A stretch of DNA of 64,000 nt from Gallaecimonas kandeliae (GTDB lineage: Bacteria; Pseudomonadota; Gammaproteobacteria; Enterobacterales; Gallaecimonadaceae). Where the stretch lies: assembly GCF_030450055.1 (NCBI RefSeq), contig NZ_CP118480.1, forward strand, positions 3,285,501 to 3,349,500, written 5' to 3'. The notes under the pieces were generated by a model. It had not been told where the DNA came from. It worked only from the letters and a program-made list of their open reading frames with translations, and made no database searches. Shown piece after piece: positions 43,276-53,581 of the stretch. The position numbers and the translations under genes were made by a program. Position 1 is the stretch's first letter. Every line of letters begins with the position of its first letter.

Positions 43276-43503
43276 GGCCGCCTGGCGGCCTCTATGAACA
43301 CGGGCCCCACCCCCGGGCGTGGGACCTGACAGCTTGCCGCCGGGCGGCTTTGCAGGGCCATCATCGACCTGCATGTCGAGGCGCTAAAGCATTGAAGCGC
43401 CTTGATATGCATTCGTTGTTCCGCTGCGCCGGCCCAAGCCGGAAACAACGACGCCGCAACCCGCCCTCCGGGCAAGTTGCGGTCAGACGCCTGTAGCGAG
43501 GCG
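43276..43503. other. gene-free gap with seven consecutive inverted repeats
   Basis: The 255-bp gap between yhfA and speD contains no plausible gene. By eye it holds seven non-overlapping stem-loops: 43276-43290 (GGCCGCC/GGCGGCC), 43303-43326 (CCCAC/GTGGG), 43336-43348 (GCCGC/GCGGC), 43379-43402 (AGGCGC/GCGCCT), 43413-43451 (TCGTTGTT/AACAACGA with an inner CCGGC/GCCGG), 43454-43482 (CCGCAAC/GTTGCGG with an inner GCCC/GGGC) and 43488-43503 (CGCCT/AGGCG). None has a T tract, so they do not look like terminators. It may be a structured speD leader, a small RNA or a repeat element. Confidence 0.6.
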
Positions 43504-43508
43504 CCAGG

Positions 43509-43916
43509 TTACGGGAGGTCGACGATCCTGAAGCTGTGGCGCACCGGGGTGGCCTTTTCCAGCATCTTCGACACCGAACAGTATTTTTCCATGGACAGGT
43601 TGACGGCACGTTCCACGTGCTTGGCCTGAACCTCGCGGCCGGTGATCACGAACACCAGCTCGATCTCGGTGAAAACCCGGGGAATGTCGTCGGCCCGGGT
43701 GCCCTTGATCTCCACTTCGCAGCTTTGCACGTCCTGGCGGGCTTTCTGGAGTATGGACACCACGTCGACGGAACTGCAGCCGCCAACGGCCATCAGTATC
43801 ATCTCCATGGGGCTAGGACCCGTACCCGGGTTGTCGCCGTCCATCACCATCGCATGGCCGCTTTCGCTGGTGCCAACGAAGCGCATGCCGTCCAACCATT
43901 TCACCGTCGCTATCAT
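43509..43916 (-). CDS. yhfA: OsmC family protein YhfA
   Basis: A 135-residue OsmC-fold protein closely matching E. coli YhfA: TVKWLDGMRFVGTSESGHAMVMDGD, GPSPMEMILMAVGGCSSVDVVSILQKARQDV, and EKYCSVSKMLEKA, with the two conserved cysteines (GGCSS and KYCSV) that in OsmC relatives reduce peroxides. As in E. coli it is divergent from crp. ATG 43916 gives the family N-terminus; the frame continues upstream to a GTG at 43940. Physiological role unknown. Confidence 0.92.
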   Translation of the reverse strand: MIATVKWLDGMRFVGTSESGHAMVMDGDNPGTGPSPMEMILMAVGGCSSVDVVSILQKARQDVQSCEVEIKGTRADDIPRVFTEIELVFVITGREVQAKHVERAVNLSMEKYCSVSKMLEKATPVRHSFRIVDLP

Positions 43917-44065
43917 GCTCGGATCCGTGCCGCTGACCAAAGTGGGCGCAAAGATACCACATGGTGCCCTCTTTTAAAGGATCAATTTGTACTTGATGCC
44001 TCTCTATGACCCTGCCAAAGTGTGATAACGTCCAAAAATTCAATGGGTAGAAGCGAGGCGATACC

Positions 44066-44701
44066 ATGGCAATCCTCAATCGAGTACAGCCCGATCCGGT
44101 GCTCGAAAGGTTTCTGTCCCACTGCCACGTCAAGCAGTACGGCGCCAAGGCCCCCATCATCCATCAGGGGGAAAAGGCCGACACCCTCTATTACGTGGTC
44201 AAAGGCTCGGTAGTGGTGCTGATCAAGGACGACGAAGGCAAGGAGATGATCCTCTCCTACCTCAACCAGGGGGACTTCTTCGGTGAGCTGGGTTTCTTCG
44301 AGGAGGATCCGGTGCGCACCGCCTGGATCCGCACCAAGAGCCAGTGCCAGATAGCGGAAGTGAGCTACCAGAAATTCCGCCAGATCATCCAGCAGGACCC
44401 CGAGATCCTGTTGCGGGTCAGCACCCAGATGGCCAAGCGCATCCGCTCCACCAGCCGTAAGGTCGGCGATCTCGCCTTCCTGGACGTGGCCGGCCGCATC
44501 GCCCAGACCTTGCTGAACCTGGCCAAGCAGCCCGATGCCCTGACCCACCCCGACGGCCACCAGATCAAGATCACCCGCCAGGAGATAGGCCAGATCGTCG
44601 GCTGCTCCCGCGAGACGGTGGGCCGGGTGCTGAAGATGCTCGAAGAGCAGAGCCTGATCCACGCCCGCGGCAAGACCATAGTGGTTTACGGCACCCGCTG
44701 A
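44066..44701 (+). CDS. crp: cyclic AMP receptor protein
   Basis: A 211-residue CRP ortholog, the global cAMP-dependent regulator of carbon use. The cAMP pocket is clear ([26 protein letters not shown]), and the recognition helix is [14 protein letters not shown], matching the E. coli helix that reads TGTGA half-sites. It is divergent from yhfA, a conserved arrangement. The 3' end overlaps convergent tmcA by 16 bp. It likely influences the starch genes in this window, though no strong CRP site was identified there. Confidence 0.97.
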   Translation: MAILNRVQPDPVLERFLSHCHVKQYGAKAPIIHQGEKADTLYYVVKGSVVVLIKDDEGKEMILSYLNQGDFFGELGFFEEDPVRTAWIRTKSQCQIAEVSYQKFRQIIQQDPEILLRVSTQMAKRIRSTSRKVGDLAFLDVAGRIAQTLLNLAKQPDALTHPDGHQIKITRQEIGQIVGCSRETVGRVLKMLEEQSLIHARGKTIVVYGTR

Positions 44702-46581
44702 GCCACCCATTCGCGGAGTTCGGCCAGCACCGCCTTGCGCGGGCCCAGCTCCGCCAGTTCCAGGCCCGCCGCCAGGGCCAGCAATAACTCGGGGCAATCC
44801 CCCTCCGCCGCCCAACCCCAGGCCAGGCGCCACAGCGCCAGGGCCAGGGTTTCAGGCGGCCTCTTGCCCCTGGCGAAAGCCTCGAGATCGCTCCTGTCCC
44901 AGTCGCTAAGCTCAGGGCCCTCGGCCCCTAGGTAGAGGCCGTTGATAAGCTCGAGCGGCAGCGGCTTGTGCCAAGGCAGAGTCTCGAGGAAGCGGCCATG
45001 GGCCTTTGCCAGCAGCGCCTCGCCCCGCTCGTCCAGGGCCTTGCCCATCATCACCGACAAGAGCCCCGAGGCGGCGTCGAGGCTATGGCCCAGGCGCAGT
45101 GGCCGCCAGCCGGCCCGGCGCCAGAAGCGCAGCAGCTCGGCGTCGGCGGCAAAGCTCACCAGCAGCAGCGACTCCCGGGCCTGGCGTTCCAGTTCTTCCA
45201 GCAACCAGGAGCCTATGCCCTGGCGGCGCTGCACAGTGGCGATGCGCATCACCCTCAGCCCCTTCAGCAGCGGCGCCTCCGCCAGCCCCAGGTGGGCGCT
45301 CAGCGATTGCAGCACCAGGTGCCCCTTGGGGCGGCGCTGGCCCTGGTGGACGGCCTTGGCAAGCGCCGGTTCCAGGCCCCCTTCCCTCACCAGGGCCATG
45401 ACCCCGGCCACCTGGCCCTGGCTGCTGGCCACGGCGAAACACACGGCCGGGTCGGTGAGCCAGTGCTGGATATCCGAAGGCGAGGTCTGGTAGTGGGCGC
45501 TGACCAGCAGCCCCATCACCGCCTTCAGCCACTGGGGCCTCGCCACCAGCTCGGCGCCGTCCAGCCAATGCAGGGCCAGGGGCCCGGGCTGGGGCTGCGG
45601 CGGTTCGGCGTCCAGCAGCAGCAGGCTGTTGATAAGGGCCTCCACAGGACAGCCGGCGGCCCAGCGCACCGGCGCCTTCAGGTGCAGCTCCCTCGTATCG
45701 GGGTAAAGGGCCTTGAGGCGGGGCAGGAAGCGCAGGGCAAAGCCCCGGCCCGAGCCCTCGTAGCCGTGCAAGGTGCTGGACAGCACCAGCCGCTTGTGGT
45801 GCTCGGCCAGGGCGTCCAGCAAGGGGGTGGGGATGGCGGCGGCCTCGTCCACCAGCAGCAGGGCCCCTTCCGGCTTTTGGGCCAGCAGCGCATCCGGGGC
45901 CCAGAAGTCGATACGGCCCAAGTCGCTGACCAGGCTCAGCCCTTCCCTGCTCGCACCGGGCAGGGCCTGTTCGGCGAAGGCGAACAAAGGGCCCAGGGCT
46001 TCGACGCGTGGCGCCGTCACCAGCACTGGGCTGCGGCCCTGCTTGAGGCTCTCGGCCGCCAGCATGCCAAGCGCAGCCGTCTTGCCGCGGCCCCTGTCCG
46101 CCGTCAGCACCAGGGGGCGGCCGCGGTGGCCGGTCAGCACCTTGAGGCCGGCGGCCAGGGCCTCCTGCTGGTCCGGGGTGAGCCCGGCCAGGGGGTTGGC
46201 GCCGGCAGGGGCATGCTGGCGAAAGACCGACAGCCCCGCCGCCAGCCAGGCCCCCAGGGGGTGCAGGGCGGCCAGTTCATCCAAGGGCGGGCTCAGCAAC
46301 ACCAGCAGGCCGCCGCCGGTCAGGCAGCCGGCCAAGGCGCCCAGGGCATCGAGGGCGATGCCGTCATGCCAGTCCACCACCAGCAGGTCGCACTCGCTGC
46401 CGAGCTTGTGGCGGGCCTGGGCCGGGCTCAGGCCGTCCGGCCCCAGCCAGAGGGCGTTTTGGGCCTGGGCTGCCAGGGCCTTGGCCTGGGCACGGGCCTG
46501 GTCGGGAGGGCAGGTCAGCAGCAGCAGCCGGCGTTGCCAGGCGGCCTTGGCGTCTTGCCAGAGGGATTGGGCGTCTTTCAT
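44686..46581 (-). CDS. tmcA: tRNA(Met) cytidine acetyltransferase TmcA
   Basis: A 631-residue enzyme that makes N4-acetylcytidine at the wobble base of elongator tRNA-Met, using ATP (or GTP) and acetyl-CoA. The helicase-like half has Walker [15 protein letters not shown] and Walker [12 protein letters not shown]; the GNAT half has [20 protein letters not shown]. coli TmcA has the same layout. It is the last gene of a four-gene run, overlapping tgpA-like by 4 nt (ATGA), which may be only close packing. Confidence 0.95.
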   Translation of the reverse strand: MKDAQSLWQDAKAAWQRRLLLLTCPPDQARAQAKALAAQAQNALWLGPDGLSPAQARHKLGSECDLLVVDWHDGIALDALGALAGCLTGGGLLVLLSPPLDELAALHPLGAWLAAGLSVFRQHAPAGANPLAGLTPDQQEALAAGLKVLTGHRGRPLVLTADRGRGKTAALGMLAAESLKQGRSPVLVTAPRVEALGPLFAFAEQALPGASREGLSLVSDLGRIDFWAPDALLAQKPEGALLLVDEAAAIPTPLLDALAEHHKRLVLSSTLHGYEGSGRGFALRFLPRLKALYPDTRELHLKAPVRWAAGCPVEALINSLLLLDAEPPQPQPGPLALHWLDGAELVARPQWLKAVMGLLVSAHYQTSPSDIQHWLTDPAVCFAVASSQGQVAGVMALVREGGLEPALAKAVHQGQRRPKGHLVLQSLSAHLGLAEAPLLKGLRVMRIATVQRRQGIGSWLLEELERQARESLLLVSFAADAELLRFWRRAGWRPLRLGHSLDAASGLLSVMMGKALDERGEALLAKAHGRFLETLPWHKPLPLELINGLYLGAEGPELSDWDRSDLEAFARGKRPPETLALALWRLAWGWAAEGDCPELLLALAAGLELAELGPRKAVLAELREWVAQRVP

Positions 46582-48521
46582 GGCGCTATTCTGGCGGATC
46601 TGGGCAGGGCCCGCACCAGCCTTTTCAGCTCATCGAGGCGGCCCGGATCGGCGCCGCCGTACCTGAGCTGCTGGTAGAGGCCGGTGACGCGGTTCCACTG
46701 GCTGGCCAGGGCCGGAAAGCTGTCCGCCACCCGCAGCGCATAGGCCTCCGGGCTTTCCCCGGCCCGGCGCGCCAAGCCCAGGCGCTTGCAGCCCTTGAGG
46801 TAGAGGCGGGCCGCCGGCCCCGTTGCCGGCCGCCTGTCCCTGCCGCTCCACCAGTGCAGCGCCAGCAGGAAGGCCAGCAGCAGGCCGCCGAACAGCAGCG
46901 CCGCCGGCAGCCAGTCGCTGGTGCCCAGCAGGGCCGAGAGCAGGGCGTCGCGTCGGCCGCTGTCGTAGTTCAGCACCCAGCGCTGCCAGCGGTAGTCCAT
47001 CAGCGCCGCCTGGTAGCGCAGCCAGCGCAGGGCCGGCTGCTGCTTGAGCCGCCATAGCCAGTTGCCCCCCTTGCTGAAGGCCGGGTCGCTGGCCAGGCCC
47101 TCGAAGCCCCTGTCGATGCGTTCGGGGGAGACCTGGGCCGTGGGGTCGAAACGGGTCCAGCCGGTGGCCGGCAGCCAGGCCTCCACCCAGGCGTGGGCGT
47201 CGTACTGGTAGAGGGCGTAGAAGTCCCCTTCAGGGCTGTACTGCCCGCCCTGGTAGCCGGCCACCACCCGGGCCGGAATGCCGGCGGCCCGTAGCAGGAA
47301 AGCCATGGCCGAGGCGTAGTGGCCACAGAAGCCGGTGTGGGTCTCGAACAGGAAACGGTCTATGACGTTATCCGGCAGGGCTGGTGGCGCCAGGCTGTAG
47401 TGGTAAGCGGAGTCGGCAAAGCGGCTGTTGACGGCGGCGGCCAGGGCGGCGTCGTCTTTATAGCGGTGGCGAAGCGTCTGGGCCAGGGCCCTGGCCCTGG
47501 GATTGCCTTGCGGGGGCAGCAGCTTGTTGATAGCCAGCACCCCGGGCAGCTCGCGGCCCCTGGCCGGGGTCGCCAGCCGCAGCCGAAAAGACTCCGTCCT
47601 GGCCAGGGGCTTGTCGGCCACCACCCGCCTGTCCCCCGTGTAACCGAGGCCGGGCGACAACGGCAGGGAGCCGTCCAGCACCGGCAGCCAGGGCCTGCTG
47701 CTGGGCTCGCTCATCAGGCGCCAGTCGCGGCCCTGGGGCGGCTTGGGCCTGGCCGGATGTTCTTCCTCGCTTTTACGAAAATCCGCCTGGTGCCAGGCAC
47801 GGCCGTCGAAGACTTCCAGCGTCAGGGCCCGCCAGTAGAGGCTGGTGCCATTGGGATGCCAGGGCAGCTCGGCGCGAAACGCCAGGGCCGTGGACTGGGC
47901 CAGCTTGGAGATGTCCCCCGGGCTCAGGCTGTCGGACAACCCTGTGCTGCCGAGGCCCGCATCCGGCATCTTCCACAAAGGCCCGAGCCGCGGCAGCAGC
48001 AGGAACAGCAGCAGCATCAGCGGCAGGCTCAGGAGGCTCATGCGCCCCAAGGTGGCGGCCAGGTGCCGCGCCCTGCGTACCCCGAACAGGCTTAGCAGCA
48101 CCGCCAGCTGCACCAGGGCTGCCAGCAGCAGGTAGAGGGTCATGGCCATGGACTGGTAGCGCACCAGGTCGGTGGCCAGCAGGAAGAGGCCGAACAGCAC
48201 CAGGGCGTGGAGGTCCCGGGGCGCCTTGATCTCCAGCACCTTGAGGCTGTAGCCCAGCACCAGCAGGGAGACCATGGCGAGGTAAAGCCCCTTGCCCGGC
48301 AAGGTGATGGCCAGGGCCCCAGCGCCCCCCAGGGCCAGGGTCACCAGCAGCCAACGCGGCGGCTGGCCGAAGCGGCCCAGGCAGATGCCGGCGCACCAGG
48401 CCAGGCAGAAGAGGTTCAGCACCACCAGCACCGGCCCCACCTGGCTCCAGTTGGGCAGCACGGCGCCGAGCTGGGCGACGATCAGCAGTACCAGGGTAGG
48501 CCTGGGCAGGTACCACCTCAT
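46578..48521 (-). CDS. transglutaminase-like membrane protein (TgpA/DUF3488 type)
   Basis: A 647-residue membrane protein. The N-terminal part (about 1-190) has six or so membrane segments (DUF3488), then a periplasmic transglutaminase-like domain with Cys in TGFCGHYASAMAFLLRAAG, His in YDAHAWVEAW and Asp in WTRFDPTAQV, then a further helix (ALLFGGLLLAFLLAL) and a C-terminal DUF4129-like tail. Pseudomonas TgpA of this type is essential; the substrate is unknown. Operon MoxR-DUF58-TgpA is widely conserved. Start 48521 overlaps the DUF58 stop. Confidence 0.92.
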   Translation of the reverse strand: MRWYLPRPTLVLLIVAQLGAVLPNWSQVGPVLVVLNLFCLAWCAGICLGRFGQPPRWLLVTLALGGAGALAITLPGKGLYLAMVSLLVLGYSLKVLEIKAPRDLHALVLFGLFLLATDLVRYQSMAMTLYLLLAALVQLAVLLSLFGVRRARHLAATLGRMSLLSLPLMLLLFLLLPRLGPLWKMPDAGLGSTGLSDSLSPGDISKLAQSTALAFRAELPWHPNGTSLYWRALTLEVFDGRAWHQADFRKSEEEHPARPKPPQGRDWRLMSEPSSRPWLPVLDGSLPLSPGLGYTGDRRVVADKPLARTESFRLRLATPARGRELPGVLAINKLLPPQGNPRARALAQTLRHRYKDDAALAAAVNSRFADSAYHYSLAPPALPDNVIDRFLFETHTGFCGHYASAMAFLLRAAGIPARVVAGYQGGQYSPEGDFYALYQYDAHAWVEAWLPATGWTRFDPTAQVSPERIDRGFEGLASDPAFSKGGNWLWRLKQQPALRWLRYQAALMDYRWQRWVLNYDSGRRDALLSALLGTSDWLPAALLFGGLLLAFLLALHWWSGRDRRPATGPAARLYLKGCKRLGLARRAGESPEAYALRVADSFPALASQWNRVTGLYQQLRYGGADPGRLDELKRLVRALPRSARIAP

Positions 48522-49444
48522 GGCGCCTCCCCAAAGCAGGCCAGGGCAGCCAGGCATTGGTCCCGGTGGGCGCTGCCCGTACCCAGCTCCACCTTGAGGG
48601 TGCCGAGATCCAGGCCAAACAGCTCCTGGCGGCGGCTGGCATCCAGCACCTGCCAGGCCAGCCTGGCCAGCCGCTGTTCCAGATCCCGGCCCGGCACCGC
48701 CTTAAGCCGCAGCCAGCGGCTGTCCTGGGCCGGGCTCGCAAATTGCTTGGACCACATGCCCCGCCCCTGGGCCAGCTGCTTCCAGGCCACCTGCCGCAAG
48801 GACTCACCCTGCTGGTAGCTCTTGAGCCCCTGCCAGTCGCTCTCCCCCTGGCGTTCCCTGGCCTGCTCCCCTTCGTCGTCTTCGGCATGGGGGACGCCTG
48901 ACCAGGGCTCCGGCCTGGGATAGAGCAGCAGCTCCTGGTCGAGATCCGGGTGGCTCCAGGCCCTGAACAGCCCCAGGGGATAGCGGCAGGCCACCGTCAG
49001 CCGCCCCGGCCTGTGGCGGCCCCGCTTGCCGGGCGGTGCCAGCAGCGTCATCCGCGCCAGCCCCTTGACGTCGATTTGGCGCACCGGGCCCTTGCCGTAG
49101 CGCAGCTCTATGGCCCAGTGGCCGCGGCCCTCGGCCTGTACCGGCAGGCGCAGGTCGTCCCCCGCCGCCTGGGGCTGGAGGGCCAGGCGGCTCAACTTGA
49201 GGCCGGTCAGGTTGCGGTGGGTGAGGTACATGCTGGTGGTGAAGAGGCTGATCAGGAAGAAGGCCAGCAGCAGCACCAGGTTGTTCTGGTAGTTGGTACC
49301 CAGGAGGAAGATGGCCGCCACCGCCACCAGGAAGGCGTAACCGAAAGGGGTTGGCAAGATGTAGATATTGGCGTTGGACAGCCGGCTCTGGGGCGCGGCG
49401 GGCTGGCGCCGGCTCAAGAAACGTCGCCAGAGATCCTGCCTCAT
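48518..49444 (-). CDS. DUF58 domain protein
   Basis: A 308-residue protein with two N-terminal membrane helices (YAFLVAVAAIFLLG and LVLLLAFFLISLF) and the DUF58 core: YPLGLFRAW and DWQGLKSYQQGESLRQVAWKQLAQGRGMWSK. DUF58 proteins have a von Willebrand A-like fold and work with MoxR ATPases, probably as assembly or chaperone partners. ATG 49444 overlaps the MoxR stop (ATGA). The frame is open far upstream, but that extension runs antiparallel in codon sense to the MoxR gene and is not coding. Confidence 0.92.
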   Translation of the reverse strand: MRQDLWRRFLSRRQPAAPQSRLSNANIYILPTPFGYAFLVAVAAIFLLGTNYQNNLVLLLAFFLISLFTTSMYLTHRNLTGLKLSRLALQPQAAGDDLRLPVQAEGRGHWAIELRYGKGPVRQIDVKGLARMTLLAPPGKRGRHRPGRLTVACRYPLGLFRAWSHPDLDQELLLYPRPEPWSGVPHAEDDEGEQARERQGESDWQGLKSYQQGESLRQVAWKQLAQGRGMWSKQFASPAQDSRWLRLKAVPGRDLEQRLARLAWQVLDASRRQELFGLDLGTLKVELGTGSAHRDQCLAALACFGEAP

Positions 49445-50346
49445 GACAAGACGGGGTCCACGGCCGCCAGCACCAGCTGGGCATAGGCCTTTTCGCCGCC
49501 CTGGGCCACCGGGCTCAGGCGGTGCTCGGCCACGCTGGGGAAGACCGCCTGTATGTCTTCGGGCAGCACATAGTCGCGCCCGGCCAGCCAGGCCCAGGCC
49601 TTGGCCGCCGCCAATATGGCCTTGCCGGCCCTGGGCGACAGGGGCCTGGGCACGTCCGCCAGGCGGCGGCTGGCCGCCAGCAGGGCCAGCAGGTAACCAA
49701 GGAGATCGTCCGAGGCCTTGACGGCGTCCACCTCGGCTTGAAGGGCCGCCAGTTGCTCGGCGTCCAGCAACGCCGCCAGCCCCTGGTGCTCCAGGGCCTC
49801 GCCCCGCAGCAGCCGCCGCTCCGCCTCCATGGGCGGGAAACCCAGGGTGATGCGCATGGTGAACCTGTCCATCTGGGACTCGGGCAACGGATAGGTGCCG
49901 GCCTGATCCACCGGGTTCTGGGTGGCGATGACGAAGAAGGGGGCCGGCAGGCCATAAGTATGGCCGTCGACGCTGACCTGGCCCTCGGCCATGGCCTCCA
50001 GCAGGGCGCTCTGGGTCTTGGGGCTGGCGCGGTTGATCTCGTCCGCCAACAGCACCTGGCTGAACAGGGGCCCGGGCTGGAAGTCGAAATGGCCCTGGTC
50101 CTGGCGGTAGATGGAGACGCCGATAAGGTCGGCCGGCAGCATGTCGGAGGTGAACTGCACCCTCTGGTAGTCCAGCCCCAGGGTGGCGGCCAGGGCATGG
50201 GACAGGGTGGTCTTGCCGGTACCCGGCAGATCCTCGATCAGCAGGTGGCCGCGAGACAGCAGGCAACAGAGCGCCAGGCGCACGGGTTGCTCCTTGCCGA
50301 GGATGACGGCATTGAGCTGGTGGAGGATCCGGTTGGACAGGGACAC
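49441..50346 (-). CDS. MoxR-family AAA+ ATPase
   Basis: A 301-residue AAA+ ATPase: Walker A EDLPGTGKTTLSHAL, Walker B VLLADEINRASPKTQSALLEAM, sensor 1 FFVIATQNP, arginine finger region PLPESQMDRF, and the C-terminal lid with LSPRAGKAILAAAKAWA. MoxR ATPases are chaperone-like and act on proteins with vWA-type domains, here likely the DUF58 neighbour. It is the first gene of the MoxR-DUF58-transglutaminase operon. Confidence 0.95.
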   Translation of the reverse strand: MSLSNRILHQLNAVILGKEQPVRLALCCLLSRGHLLIEDLPGTGKTTLSHALAATLGLDYQRVQFTSDMLPADLIGVSIYRQDQGHFDFQPGPLFSQVLLADEINRASPKTQSALLEAMAEGQVSVDGHTYGLPAPFFVIATQNPVDQAGTYPLPESQMDRFTMRITLGFPPMEAERRLLRGEALEHQGLAALLDAEQLAALQAEVDAVKASDDLLGYLLALLAASRRLADVPRPLSPRAGKAILAAAKAWAWLAGRDYVLPEDIQAVFPSVAEHRLSPVAQGGEKAYAQLVLAAVDPVLS

Positions 50347-50457
50347 GCAAGCAACCTCTTGGGACTTTTTATTAAGCCTAAGCCTTTCATTTCAAAGTAC
50401 CAAGGCAGCTTCGCTTCGCCTAAGATAAAGCTGACCAGTGGCTCAAGGAGTAACAAG

Positions 50458-51204
50458 ATGAAAAAAAGACTATTCCCCCTGGTGTTGATGCTGGCAGCAG
50501 GCCTGACCCAGGCGGGCGAGCTGCGGCTGAGGGGGTATGATGGCTATCCCTACAACGGCACCCCGGACAGCGACCACCCGGGCTTCTTCATCGAAGCCGC
50601 CAAGGCCATCTTCGCCCAGCACCAGACCGACGTCAGCTACAACGTCGTGCCCTGGAACGCCATGATCTCCGGTGCCGACAGGGGCGTCTACGACTGCCTG
50701 CTGGGCATACACCCCACAGAGGCCCCGGAACTCAACTTCACCCGGGATCCCTGGACTGTGATGTCCCCCCACCTCTACGTGCGCCCCACCGACCCCATGA
50801 AGTACGAAGATCTCAACAGCTTCGGCATGCGCCGGGTGGCAGTGATCAAGGACTCGCGCATGGAGGCGGCCCTGAAGCCCCTGGCCACCCTCAAGCCCAA
50901 GCCCAAGCAGCTGATCCTGGTGCCGGAAGCCGATGGCATGGATGAGCTGGTGCGCCGGCTGCGCATGGGCGAGGTGGACGTCATCGCCGCCCCCGAAGCC
51001 ACCATGGCCCAGTACATCAAGGCGCACGGCCTGGAGAAAGCCATCCGTGACGTGGGCCACTTCGCCGACCCAGTGCCGCTTTATGTGGCCTGTTCCAACA
51101 AGGAAGGGGACGCCAACCTCGTCACCTGGCTCAACCAAGGCCGCCTGGAGCTGATCAAGACAGGCCAGTGGCAGGAGTTGAAGAAAAAATACGACGTCGA
51201 ATAA
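50458..51204 (+). CDS. periplasmic solute-binding protein, family 3-like
   Basis: A 248-residue exported protein (signal KRLFPLVLMLAAGLTQAG) of the family-3 extracellular binding-protein fold. Typical parts are PGFFIEAAKAIFAQHQ, VVPWNAMISGADRGVYDCLLG and a final WLNQGRLELIKTGQWQELKKKY. No ABC permease or ATPase is adjacent, so it may be a free-standing sensor-like or orphan binding protein; ligand unknown, an amino acid being the default guess. AGGAG lies 7 nt before ATG 50458. A terminator follows directly. Confidence 0.88.
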   Translation: MKKRLFPLVLMLAAGLTQAGELRLRGYDGYPYNGTPDSDHPGFFIEAAKAIFAQHQTDVSYNVVPWNAMISGADRGVYDCLLGIHPTEAPELNFTRDPWTVMSPHLYVRPTDPMKYEDLNSFGMRRVAVIKDSRMEAALKPLATLKPKPKQLILVPEADGMDELVRRLRMGEVDVIAAPEATMAQYIKAHGLEKAIRDVGHFADPVPLYVACSNKEGDANLVTWLNQGRLELIKTGQWQELKKKYDVE

Positions 51205-51232
51205 AAAAAGGGCCGCTACAGCGGCCCTTTTT
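51203..51232. terminator. bidirectional intrinsic terminator
   Basis: A7, stem GGGCCGC/GCGGCCC with loop taca, T5, between the binding-protein gene and the end of the ast operon. Confidence 0.94.
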
Positions 51233-51245
51233 CATGGCATCCAGC

Positions 51246-52061
51246 TCAGGCGTTGCACTGAACGTTGGTGCTCTCGAAGATCTTGTCGGCGCTGGCGGCC
51301 ACGAAGCCGGTGTACAGCTCGCCGTTGGCCAGGGGATAGCGCAGGGCGAACTCGTAGAAGCAGCTGGGGATGGCGAAGTCGCCGTCGCTGAAGTGGACGC
51401 TGGCCTTGTCCGCCATGGTGGAGGACTGCTCCAGGCAGACTTCGGGGCTGCCCTTGATCTCGCCGCCTGAGCTGTTCAGCACGAAACCGGCATCCTTGAG
51501 GGCCTGGTTGACGGCCTGGATGGTCTCGAAGTTCTTCAGGTGGTTGATGGACACCGTGAAGTGGTTGGCGCGGTAGCCGTAGGCCGCCATCCAGGCCGCG
51601 TACTCGCTCTCTTCCAGCAGCTTGAGGTAGTCCTCATGGGAAACCTGCCACTGGGTGCCGGAGTAGAGGAAGTTGTCGGCGGTCACGCTGGCCTCGTCCA
51701 CCTGATCCACCATCTTATTGACCAGGGCCTGCAGCTCGGGGCTGCACTTTTCCACCAGCAGCTCGGAGATGAACACCTTGGGCTGGGTGGCGTCGGGGTG
51801 CTCGAAGTGCTTGGCGTAGAGCTTCTTGGCCTCGAAGTGGTATTCACCCTTCTGCTCGTAGCCCAGGGCCAGGAAGTGGGCGGCCAGCTTCTCCAGGCCT
51901 ACCTTGGGCAGGTTGAAGGTACGGAAGGCGATATGGTCGTTGATGATGTCGTCGCCCTGCTCGGAGCTGGCCAGCAGCTGGTGCACCTTGGCGGCGCTGG
52001 GAGTGACCTCGAGATAGTTCTTCCAGAGGTTGTCAAAAAGGGTATTGATGTCCTTGTGCAT
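51246..52061 (-). CDS. DUF1338 protein (2-oxoadipate dioxygenase/HglS family)
   Basis: A 271-residue protein of the DUF1338 family. A characterised relative, HglS of Pseudomonas putida, is an Fe(II) enzyme converting 2-oxoadipate to D-2-hydroxyglutarate. Expected metal ligands are plausible here: His in INDHIAFRTF, His in YRANHFTVSINH and Glu in CFYEFALRY. It is the last gene of the ast operon, 56 bp after astD, so a role connected with arginine or succinylglutamate breakdown is possible, but none is established. GAGG lies before ATG 52061. Confidence 0.88.
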   Translation of the reverse strand: MHKDINTLFDNLWKNYLEVTPSAAKVHQLLASSEQGDDIINDHIAFRTFNLPKVGLEKLAAHFLALGYEQKGEYHFEAKKLYAKHFEHPDATQPKVFISELLVEKCSPELQALVNKMVDQVDEASVTADNFLYSGTQWQVSHEDYLKLLEESEYAAWMAAYGYRANHFTVSINHLKNFETIQAVNQALKDAGFVLNSSGGEIKGSPEVCLEQSSTMADKASVHFSDGDFAIPSCFYEFALRYPLANGELYTGFVAASADKIFESTNVQCNA

Positions 52062-52117
52062 AAAAACCTCGCGTGATTGTAAGGACGGCAGCCAAAAGGC
52101 TGCCGTCATGCTGTCTC

Positions 52118-53581
<1,464 letters not shown>

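Noticed and set aside
43413-43482. attC (integron) interpretation of the nested hairpins with GTTG/CAAC arms
   Set aside because: The outer arms do not fit the RYYYAAC/GTTRRRY core sites, and there is no integrase or cassette array.
44025-44045. CRP half-site TGTGATAACGT near the crp promoter
   Set aside because: The second half (TCACA) is missing, so I cannot support a CRP site by eye.
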